Of a stretch of 34,049 nt of DNA, positions 16,597 to 23,699 are shown one piece after another; within the stretch, counting starts at the first letter, position 1, and every line of letters begins with the position of its first letter. The translations under genes and the position numbers were made by a program. The DNA lies in the NCBI GenBank assembly GCA_017483225.1, contig JAFULF010000022.1:1-34049 (forward strand), written 5' to 3'. The notes under the pieces were generated by a model that did not search any database, was not told the origin of the DNA, and saw nothing but the letters and a program-made list of their open reading frames with translations. The stretch comes from Alistipes sp. GTDB taxonomy: Bacteria; Bacteroidota; Bacteroidia; Bacteroidales; Rikenellaceae.

Positions 16597-18243
16597 ATGA
16601 AACTGAGAAACTATATACTTATGTCGGTGATGGTCGTAGCGGCAATAGCCTGCACCCCCGACAATACAGAGGACAATGCCTTCTCGACGGAGCCTATAAG
16701 CCTGAACTTCGGCCCGGAGGGTGGTGTGGAGACACATCGCATAACCTCCAACGCCCGTTGGATAGCATCTACCGACAACGCTTGGATTGTAGTGTCGCCG
16801 GCGAATGGCCGTGGCACGACGGAGTGTCAGTTTATCATCGACTCGACGCTGGTGGCCGACACTCGCAACGGTGTTGTCCGCATCCAGAACCTTGACACCT
16901 GGGAGGAGAAGGAGATTCGCATCAGTCAGGCGGGCTTCCCGTACACTATCGAGGTGGAGAAGCGTGAGATAGAGATTGAGAACTACAAGAACTACGGCGA
17001 GAGATACTTCGACGTGAAGATTCGCTCCAACGTGGAGTTCAAGACCAAGATTTCGGATGGTGCTACGTGGTTGAGCAACGAGGATTACAAACTCAACCTC
17101 AACCGAGGTGTGCGCCCTCGTGAGGTCTCCCTGCGCTTCAAGTGGGATATCAACACCTCGGACAAGGAGCGTCTTGCGGAGGTTATCTTCGAGCCAAAGA
17201 CGGCCGTGGAACTCTCCCGTCACGACAACCTCAACATCCGTCAGGATGCTGCCGAGCCAATCATCCCCGACACTCGTGCGGGCGACTCCGTGGCGATGCT
17301 CTGCATCTCCCGCTCGTTGCAGATGCTGGCGCAGATTGATGCCTCGAAGAGAATGGAGGAGTGGAGCGGCGTAACCCTCTGGGTAGAGGGTATGGAGGGC
17401 TGCACTCCGGAGAAGGTAGGCCGTGTGAAGTCGGCAGAGTTTACCTTTATGAACACCAAGGAGAAGCTGCCATACGAGTTCCGCTACCTCACGGCGGCCG
17501 ACGAACTCTACATCTTCGGTAATACCAACACCTTCCAGCGCAGTTTGGAGCTGGGTGACGACATCTGCGAGCTCACGCAGCTGCGCCGCCTAACCGTAGG
17601 TGCCTACGGATTGGTGTCGTTGCCAAAGAGTCTGGCAAAGCTCAAGAACTTGGAGTACCTCAACATCTGCTCCAACAACTTCCAGACCGTGCCGGATGTG
17701 CTCACGAAGGAGAACTTCCCTAACCTGCGCTCTCTGGTGATGAATGCCAACCAGCGCAGTGTAATCTACGATTTGAGCAACACGACACGTACCGACCTCG
17801 GCGGCTTCATCGACGAGCCGGAGTTCCCTGTGGACCTCATCAAGTGGAATCTCGACACGCTGGTACTCTCGGTGAACTACCTCCACGGCAAGTTGCCGGA
17901 TTTCCTCGACGATGACGAGGTACCTTGCTACGAGCAGGCGGACATTGATGCCGTAGATACCCTGCCGCAATACTTGGCAGACAAGCGAATCAAGAAGGTG
18001 ATGACCAAGACCAAGCGTTTTGCCATCAACCACAACCGTCTGACGGGCAACCTGCCGGATTGGTTGCTCTACCACCCTGCGCTGGACTTGTGGGTTCCAT
18101 ACAGCCTCGTATTCTCGCAGGAGGGTCGTGGCAGGGATAACAAGCAGGCGGGATTCGACAACGAGCCACCGAGCCTCTCCTACTACTACAAGTTATACAC
18201 AACGAAGCAACAGCCTACCGGAGAAGAGGAGGGTGCCGAATAA
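16597..18243 (+). CDS. BACON-domain lipoprotein with leucine-rich repeats
   Basis: The product is 548 residues from the ATG at 16597; a GTG three codons earlier is possible. The lipoprotein signal ends VAAIAC (Cys19). A clear BACON domain (residues about 32-112: ISLNFGPEGG, ARWIASTDNAWIVVSP, IRISQAG) is followed by a second beta-sandwich and then a short leucine-rich block (about 300-480: LRRLTVGAYGLVSLPKSL, LEYLNICSNNFQTVP). BACON domains are linked to carbohydrate or mucin binding in Bacteroidota, and LRRs to protein binding. It follows the DUF4458-like LRR gene by 14 bases and may be a partner or divergent relative. Confidence 0.85.
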   Translation: MKLRNYILMSVMVVAAIACTPDNTEDNAFSTEPISLNFGPEGGVETHRITSNARWIASTDNAWIVVSPANGRGTTECQFIIDSTLVADTRNGVVRIQNLDTWEEKEIRISQAGFPYTIEVEKREIEIENYKNYGERYFDVKIRSNVEFKTKISDGATWLSNEDYKLNLNRGVRPREVSLRFKWDINTSDKERLAEVIFEPKTAVELSRHDNLNIRQDAAEPIIPDTRAGDSVAMLCISRSLQMLAQIDASKRMEEWSGVTLWVEGMEGCTPEKVGRVKSAEFTFMNTKEKLPYEFRYLTAADELYIFGNTNTFQRSLELGDDICELTQLRRLTVGAYGLVSLPKSLAKLKNLEYLNICSNNFQTVPDVLTKENFPNLRSLVMNANQRSVIYDLSNTTRTDLGGFIDEPEFPVDLIKWNLDTLVLSVNYLHGKLPDFLDDDEVPCYEQADIDAVDTLPQYLADKRIKKVMTKTKRFAINHNRLTGNLPDWLLYHPALDLWVPYSLVFSQEGRGRDNKQAGFDNEPPSLSYYYKLYTTKQQPTGEEEGAE

Positions 18244-18252
18244 TAAACGACT

Positions 18253-20298
18253 ATGGATATGAGAAGATTTGTATATATACTGCTGACCATCTCTCTGCTG
18301 GCACTGAGCGGCTGTCACGAGGGGGTGACCGACTCGGTTATCAGCCCGAATGACACAAGTGCCGAGAAGCCATACTTCGATGGTACTATTCTGGTAAAGT
18401 TCAGCCCCGAAGTGGCTGACATAATCGCCGAGAGTGCCGCTGTAAGCAGCCGCACACTCACCCGTAGCGGGGTCCCTTCGGTGGACGAGGTGCTCGCCGC
18501 CATTGACGGCTTCGCCTTGGAGCGTGTATTCCCGATAGACTCGGAGTGCGAGGAGCGCACACAGAAGAGTGGCCTGCACCTCTGGTATGCCATCCACTTC
18601 AACGCCTCGCAGCACACCGTTGCGGAGGCTGCCGAGAGATTCTCGGCGCTGGGACAGGTGCAGAAGGTGGATGTAAACCACACCATCAAGCGTGCCCACA
18701 ACGGCAAGGCTACCCCTCTGTCGAAGGAGCGTATGGAGGCCTTGGCCTCGCTCTCGACACGCAGCGACGCAACGACAGACCCTCTGCTGGGTGCACAGTG
18801 GCACCTGATTAACAATGGCGACCTCTTCTGCAAGGATGGCGTGATAAAGTCCGTGAAGGGTGCCGACCTGCAATGCGAGAAGGCGTGGGAGAAGAGTATG
18901 GGCGACGAGTCCATCATCGTAGCGGTGCTCGACGAGGGTGTCTGCATAGAGCACCCCGACCTGAAAAACAACATCTGGGTCAATGAGGATGAGCAGGAGC
19001 GCTCGACAGAGGATAACGACAACAACGGATATGCGGGCGACCGCCACGGATATAACTTCGTGAAGCAGACCGGCACAATCACCTGGAACGACTACCTCGA
19101 CTCGGGCCACGGCTCGCACGTTGCCGGCATCATCGCCGCCGAGTGCAACAACGGCATCGGCGTAGCCTCCGTAGCAGGAGGTAACGGCTCGAAGGGGGGC
19201 GTGAAGATTATGGTCTGCCAGCTCTTCTCCGGAAATACCGCCACCGACATACTCTCCACGGTGCGTGCCATAAAGTATGCGGCGGATAACGGAGCGGTAG
19301 TGCTCCAATGCAGCTGGGGCTACGTCTCCGGCACGGCCAACCAATACGACTGGGGAGAGCCGGGATTCGCCTCGCAGAAGGAGTGGGAGACAGGCTCGCC
19401 ACTCGAAAAGGAGGCTCTCGACTACTTCACCCACAACGCCGGCTCCCCTAACGGGGTCGTCGAGGGAGGTATTGCAGTATATGCCAGCGGCAACGAGTAC
19501 GCACCAAGCGCAGGCTACCCCGGAGCTGCTCCTGAGTATATCTCCGTCGCTGCCACAGCCGCCGACTTTACTCCTGCCGTATATACCAACTATGGCACAG
19601 GCGTAACCATCTCGGCACCGGGCGGCGACCAAGACTACTACTTCGAGTATGTTGACGATACACACCGATACGGCGAGGTAGGATGCATCCTCTCCACACT
19701 CCCATACCATATCAGCGACAGCGGCTACGGATTTATGGAGGGAACATCTATGGCTACGCCGTGCGTCTCGGGCGTGGTGGCTCTCGGATTCTCGTATGCA
19801 GCGCAGATGCGCCGCCACTTCACCGCCAAGGAGTTCCGTGACCTGCTCTACAAGACCGCTACGCCTATCGACGAGTATATGGTTGGCAAGAAGACGTACA
19901 GCCGCTATGTGGCGGATGTGGGCCCTATACAGCCGATGACGATGAACCTCAACGAGTACAAGGGTAAGATGGGCTATGGTCAGGCAAACGCTGCGGCGTT
20001 GCTTGCTGCCATAGATAACGGTGCCGGCGCACCTATGCTCTTCCCTAACATATACATCGCCGAGGGCGGTGTGTCGGCAGTTGCGCCATCGCTCTACTTT
20101 GTGGGCGGGGACTCGCTCACCTATACGGTAACGATAGCCGACACCTCGATTGCCACCTGCACCGAGAACGAGGGCAAGTTGCTGTTCAGCGGCGTGAAGA
20201 GCGGCGTAACCACAGCAACCATAACCGTCAACAACGGCACCACACAGGAGTTTAACATCACCGTCCGCAAGGCGGCAAGTGGCAACGGCTGGCTATAA
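18253..20298 (+). CDS. Subtilisin-family (S8) serine protease lipoprotein
   Basis: The product is 681 residues. The lipoprotein signal ends LALSGC (Cys21). A propeptide-like region (about 42-150, ILVKFSPEV) precedes the S8 domain with an intact triad: D227 in AVLDEGV, H286 in SGHGSHVAG and S499 in GTSMATP, plus the oxyanion Asn in ASGN (414). A Big2-like Ig domain (about 600-675, SLTYTVTIADTSIATC) closes the protein. Lipidation within a SusCD operon suggests a surface protease that cuts the ligand before import. DEGV replaces the commoner D[TS]G, and a Cys follows the active-site block (ATPCVSG). The substrate is not deducible. Confidence 0.92.
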   Translation: MDMRRFVYILLTISLLALSGCHEGVTDSVISPNDTSAEKPYFDGTILVKFSPEVADIIAESAAVSSRTLTRSGVPSVDEVLAAIDGFALERVFPIDSECEERTQKSGLHLWYAIHFNASQHTVAEAAERFSALGQVQKVDVNHTIKRAHNGKATPLSKERMEALASLSTRSDATTDPLLGAQWHLINNGDLFCKDGVIKSVKGADLQCEKAWEKSMGDESIIVAVLDEGVCIEHPDLKNNIWVNEDEQERSTEDNDNNGYAGDRHGYNFVKQTGTITWNDYLDSGHGSHVAGIIAAECNNGIGVASVAGGNGSKGGVKIMVCQLFSGNTATDILSTVRAIKYAADNGAVVLQCSWGYVSGTANQYDWGEPGFASQKEWETGSPLEKEALDYFTHNAGSPNGVVEGGIAVYASGNEYAPSAGYPGAAPEYISVAATAADFTPAVYTNYGTGVTISAPGGDQDYYFEYVDDTHRYGEVGCILSTLPYHISDSGYGFMEGTSMATPCVSGVVALGFSYAAQMRRHFTAKEFRDLLYKTATPIDEYMVGKKTYSRYVADVGPIQPMTMNLNEYKGKMGYGQANAAALLAAIDNGAGAPMLFPNIYIAEGGVSAVAPSLYFVGGDSLTYTVTIADTSIATCTENEGKLLFSGVKSGVTTATITVNNGTTQEFNITVRKAASGNGWL

Positions 20299-20299
20299 G

Positions 20300-21103
20300 A
20301 TGAGTGGCGGAGGCAGTGGTTTTCGATGGGTGGTCGCATTCTTATCGCTTGCGGCCCTACCCGACAGAGCCCCTGCCCAGATAAAGATAATACCACAGCA
20401 GAGTGTTCGGGAAGCGGCCGAGAGCACGACAATCGGAGAGAGCGATATGCTCCTGCCCGATGGTGATACGCTCGACTTCGGCACGCTCGACGAACTCGGA
20501 GGTGCGTGGCAGGGCGAGATAGAGTGGCGCAACAGAGGCGACAAGCCGATAGTTGTCACCCGCATAAACACCACCTGCGGATGTTTGCAGGTCGTAGCGG
20601 CGGAGAGTGTTGTCCAAGGGGGAGCGACGAGCCGATTTCGTCTTACCTACCACCCGAAGGGACACCCGGGCAGTGTAAGGCAGAGGGCTTTCGTATATAC
20701 GAACCTCTCGGAGAAGAGCCCTACGGCAGTACTCCACATTACGGGAGAGGTCACCGCCTCGGCCGACCGCAGTGGCGACTACTCCTACCGACGAGGTGCG
20801 TTACTGCTACGGCAGGAGCGTGTTACGTTTGCCTATGGGGTGACGGAGGTGGCACGTATAGCCTGTATGAATGGCGGCACAACGCCGTTGGAGATAGGCG
20901 CAGAGCCCCACTTCACGCCGCAAGGCATAAGCCTGCACACGGAGCCACGACGCTTGGAAGCGGGAGCAGAGGGGGACCTGATTATAGAGTATGACCCTCG
21001 CACGATGCCTCGTGAGGGCGTTGTAAAGGTGATGCTTGAAGGGTTGCAACTGCCACCCAGAGAGCGTACAATAGAGATTTTGATTGACAAAAACGAGAAA
21101 TAA
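20300..21103 (+). CDS. DUF1573-domain secreted protein
   Basis: The product is 267 residues from the ATG at 20300, one base after the protease stop codon, so translation is probably coupled. A GTG at 20279 would overlap the protease gene and is not preferred. A short signal peptide (WVVAFLSLAAL, then APAQ) precedes a DUF1573 domain with GEIEWRNRGDKPIVVTRI and the family CGC motif (C93, C95 in TTCGC). A second beta-sandwich (about 160-265) repeats the same Ig-like layout. DUF1573 proteins are common Bacteroidota envelope proteins of unknown biochemical role. Here the gene is locked into the protease operon. Confidence 0.85.
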   Translation: MSGGGSGFRWVVAFLSLAALPDRAPAQIKIIPQQSVREAAESTTIGESDMLLPDGDTLDFGTLDELGGAWQGEIEWRNRGDKPIVVTRINTTCGCLQVVAAESVVQGGATSRFRLTYHPKGHPGSVRQRAFVYTNLSEKSPTAVLHITGEVTASADRSGDYSYRRGALLLRQERVTFAYGVTEVARIACMNGGTTPLEIGAEPHFTPQGISLHTEPRRLEAGAEGDLIIEYDPRTMPREGVVKVMLEGLQLPPRERTIEILIDKNEK

Positions 21104-21118
21104 AAACGAGATTCAGAT

Positions 21119-21598
21119 ATGAAAAACAGATTCAGAGTTATCCTTATGGCGATTGTCGCCGTGATGTTGTGCGGATGCGAGGAGAATACCCCCGAGCCTT
21201 CTACCTTCTTGGAGGTTACGCCTAATAATATCGCAGGCACTTGGGCCTTGGAGAGCTTCGACGGAGTGGCACTCCACGAGGGGAACTACGTATATATAGA
21301 GTTTGTGCGCAAAGACCGCACCTATAAGATGTTCCAGAATACGGATAGTGCCTACACACGAGTTCTCACGGGCAAATACAACATCTACACCGACAGCGAG
21401 GCGGGCTCCATCATCCGTGGCAACTACGACTACGGGCAGGGCGACTGGTCGGCACGCTACATCGTCACGGAACTTACCGAGGAGCGGATGTGCTGGGCAC
21501 CGCTCAATGACCCGTCGAGTATCTGTGTCTATATCCGCAGCGACATTCCGGAGGATATCTACTCGGCATACGTGCCCGACGTGGAAGAGGAGGAGTAG
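21119..21598 (+). CDS. Small lipocalin-like lipoprotein
   Basis: The product is 159 residues with a lipoprotein signal ending MLCGC (Cys20). The segment IAGTWALESFDG (38-49) carries the GxW-type start of the lipocalin/calycin barrel, followed by alternating short strands, and the C-terminus is acidic (DVEEEE). Lipocalin-like lipoproteins are common beside SusCD genes, and their ligands are mostly unknown. It is the last gene of the operon, 15 bases after the DUF1573 gene and 16 bases before a terminator stem. Confidence 0.75.
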   Translation: MKNRFRVILMAIVAVMLCGCEENTPEPSTFLEVTPNNIAGTWALESFDGVALHEGNYVYIEFVRKDRTYKMFQNTDSAYTRVLTGKYNIYTDSEAGSIIRGNYDYGQGDWSARYIVTELTEERMCWAPLNDPSSICVYIRSDIPEDIYSAYVPDVEEEE

Positions 21599-21614
21599 AA
21601 GCTATCTAACAACC

Positions 21615-21659
21615 AGAGAGCGTATCCAACAAGGTTTTGGATACGCTCTCTCTTTTTTT
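21615..21659 (+). terminator. Terminator of the SusC/SusD-protease operon
   Basis: AGAGAGCGTATCC (21615-21627) pairs perfectly over 13 bp with GGATACGCTCTCT (21639-21651) around an 11-base loop, followed by seven T from 21653. It lies 16 bases after the last stop codon and marks the operon end. The next gene is convergent. Confidence 0.92.
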
Positions 21660-21711
21660 ACCCGTCCCGAAAGGGCGTTCATCCGCACCATCTAAACCAT
21701 CTGAACCATCA

Positions 21712-22176
21712 TCAGCGCAGCGGAATAGCATACTCGTGCTTCACCTCCGCCATAACAAACGTACTCATCAACGAGCCAAGACAAGGGATTGTTCCCAGAA
21801 CATTGAGAACAAACTCCTGATAATATTTCATATCGGGGGCGTGAATCTTCAACAAATAATCGTAATCTCCGGAGATATTGTAACACTCGACCACCTCCGG
21901 AATATTCTTTATCGTGCAGGCAAACTCCGTTGCAATCTCCCGATTCAACTCTTTCAGTTTTACGCTACAAAATACCACAAAGCCACATTTTAACCTCTGG
22001 TGGTCAAGTACGGCAACATACTTCTTTATATAGCCTTCACTCTCTAACCTCTTCATACGCTCAAATACGGGCGTAGAGGATAGATGCACCCGCTGAGCAA
22101 CCTCCTTGGTGGTCAAGCGTGAGTTCTGCTGCAATATACGCAGAATCTCGATATCCTTCTTGTCAAGAGTCTCCAT
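21712..22176 (-). CDS. Lrp/AsnC-family transcriptional regulator
   Basis: The product is 154 residues from the ATG at 22174-22176; a longer frame from 22245 adds 23 unlikely residues. The N-terminal helix-turn-helix (about 5-55: DIEILRILQQNSRLTTKEVA, then SSTPVFERMKRLE) is followed by the RAM ligand-binding domain (about 68-150, with EVVECYNISGDYDYLLKI). Lrp/AsnC proteins sense amino acids and form octamers or dimers on DNA. Divergent placement 164 bases from the sulfhydrylase gene suggests that it senses an amino acid such as methionine and controls that gene, which is an inference. Confidence 0.92.
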   Translation of the reverse strand: METLDKKDIEILRILQQNSRLTTKEVAQRVHLSSTPVFERMKRLESEGYIKKYVAVLDHQRLKCGFVVFCSVKLKELNREIATEFACTIKNIPEVVECYNISGDYDYLLKIHAPDMKYYQEFVLNVLGTIPCLGSLMSTFVMAEVKHEYAIPLR

Positions 22177-22242
22177 AAGAAAATTATTCTTTTTTGTATC
22201 TGTTTTGCCTCCCCGTTTAGAACAGCCGAGAGGTTTTCGCAA

Positions 22243-22250
22243 CAAATATA
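22243..22250 (-). promoter_or_regulatory. -7 box of the lrp-like gene
   Basis: The minus strand reads TATATTTG, matching TAnnTTTG. A partial -33 match TTGG (22271-22274) lies 20 bases further upstream. The predicted leader is about 60 bases. Confidence 0.5.
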
Positions 22251-22277
22251 GTGTTATTTTCCATATTTACCCAATTT

Positions 22278-22309
22278 CTTGTTTCTTTTTTCTGTCGTAA
22301 GTAATTTTG
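22278..22309 (+). promoter_or_regulatory. Promoter of the O-acetylhomoserine sulfhydrylase gene
   Basis: CTTG (22278-22281), 20 bases, then TAATTTTG (22302-22309) fit the consensus with one -33 mismatch. The start codon is at 22341, giving a leader of about 25 bases. The -33 boxes of this promoter and the divergent lrp-like one overlap, so a single regulator bound here could affect both genes. Confidence 0.6.
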
Positions 22310-22340
22310 CATTAAGAAAAAACCAAAAATATCACTTATT

Positions 22341-23630
22341 ATGGAGACAACAAGACTACATTTCGAAACTCTTCAACTACACGTAGGGCAGGAGGTGCCC
22401 GACCCTGCTACCGGCTCACGTGCGGTACCTATCTACCAGACGGCATCCTACGTCTTCCGAGATTCGCAACACGCCGCCGACCGCTTCGGGCTGCGTGATG
22501 CCGGCAACATATATGGAAGACTCACAAACTCCACCCAAGATGTATTCGAGCAGCGCATAGCGGCGCTGGAAGGGGGTGTTGCGGCATTGGCGGTAGCCTC
22601 CGGAGCCGCCGCCATAACCTATGCTCTGCAAAATATATTGCAGGCGGGAGACCACGTCGTTGCGGCAGACAACCTCTATGGAGGCTCCTACAACCTCATT
22701 ACCCACACGCTTGCAGCGCAAGGGGTGAGCCATAGCATCGTAAATGTAAACGATGTGCAGGCACTTGAATCTGCCCTGCGTGACAATACGAAGGCGATAT
22801 TTGCCGAGACATTTGGAAATCCGAACTCTAACGTGCTGAACATCGAGGCGGTAGCTGAGGTGGCGCACAGACACCACATCCCACTAATTGTGGACAACAC
22901 CTTTGCTACGCCATTCTTAATGCGCCCACTGGAACGAGGTGCCGATATCGTCGTACACTCGGCAACGAAGTTCATCGGAGGTCACGGCACCTCGCTCGGC
23001 GGAGTTATCGTAGATGGAGGCTCCTTCGATTGGAGAGCCCTCCCGAAGAAGTTCCCGACATTGGCACAACCCGACCCAAGCTACCACGGTGCAACATTTG
23101 CCGATATTGCAGCCGAAGCTCCCTTTGTAACACGTGTACGAGCCGTACTGCTACGAGATACGGGCGCTACCCTATCGCCATTCAACGCCTTCATCCTCTT
23201 GCAGGGACTCGAAACACTCTCGTTACGTGTTGAGCGTCACGTGGCAAATGCGCTGCGTGTAGTGGACTTCCTGTCACACCACCCGAAGGTGGCCCGTGTA
23301 AACCACCCTTCGTTGACAAGTCATCCCGACCACAAACTATATCGGCACTACTACCCAAATGGTGCAGCAAGTATATTCACCTTCGAGCTGCGGGGCGGGC
23401 AACAGGAGGCGTGGCGATTTATCGACTCCTTGCAGATATTCTCCCTGCTGGCAAATGTCGCAGATGTCAAAAGTCTGGTCATACACCCGTACACCACGAC
23501 CCACTCTCAACTCTCTGCCGAGGAGCTATCGGAGCAGCACATCACACCATCCACAATCCGCCTATCTATCGGCACGGAGCATATTGACGATATCCTTTCC
23601 GATATTGAGCAGGCTCTGGCAAGCGTATAA
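22341..23630 (+). CDS. metY: O-acetylhomoserine sulfhydrylase (Cys/Met metabolism PLP enzyme)
   Basis: The product is 429 residues, the length of O-acetylhomoserine aminocarboxypropyltransferase rather than the shorter (about 380-400 residue) cystathionine enzymes. Features are [31 protein letters not shown] (9-39, part shown by key residues Y32 and S36), [13 protein letters not shown] (58-70), PLP-contacting D185 in VDNTFATP and the Schiff-base Lys in [13 protein letters not shown] (K210). It would make homocysteine from O-acetylhomoserine and sulfide in methionine synthesis. The divergent Lrp-like regulator and the asd gene nearby fit aspartate-family amino acid metabolism. Cystathionine gamma-synthase activity is the alternative. 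Confidence 0.9.
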   Translation: METTRLHFETLQLHVGQEVPDPATGSRAVPIYQTASYVFRDSQHAADRFGLRDAGNIYGRLTNSTQDVFEQRIAALEGGVAALAVASGAAAITYALQNILQAGDHVVAADNLYGGSYNLITHTLAAQGVSHSIVNVNDVQALESALRDNTKAIFAETFGNPNSNVLNIEAVAEVAHRHHIPLIVDNTFATPFLMRPLERGADIVVHSATKFIGGHGTSLGGVIVDGGSFDWRALPKKFPTLAQPDPSYHGATFADIAAEAPFVTRVRAVLLRDTGATLSPFNAFILLQGLETLSLRVERHVANALRVVDFLSHHPKVARVNHPSLTSHPDHKLYRHYYPNGAASIFTFELRGGQQEAWRFIDSLQIFSLLANVADVKSLVIHPYTTTHSQLSAEELSEQHITPSTIRLSIGTEHIDDILSDIEQALASV

Positions 23631-23636
23631 CAAAGC

Positions 23637-23676
23637 AGTGACCATAAATGCACCTACATTGGCATTTATGGTCACT
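23637..23676. terminator. Bidirectional hairpin between convergent genes
   Basis: AGTGACCATAAATGC (23637-23651) pairs perfectly over 15 bp with GCATTTATGGTCACT (23662-23676) around a 10-base loop. It lies between the ends of the sulfhydrylase and sulfatase genes. Neither side has a good T-tract, so it may stabilise 3' ends as much as terminate. Confidence 0.7.
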
Positions 23677-23699
23677 ACACTATATCTGTTCGTCAGGTC

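Noticed and set aside
18193-19818. A 541-residue minus-strand open frame antisense to the S8 protease
   Set aside because: It is composed of Arg/Val/Leu/Cys-rich shadow sequence with no domains, and the plus-strand protease is intact. Similar shadows at 6308-7651 and 9239-10345 are rejected for the same reason.
20279-20299. GTG start of the DUF1573 gene inside the protease gene
   Set aside because: The ATG at 20300 directly follows the protease stop codon and gives a better signal peptide.
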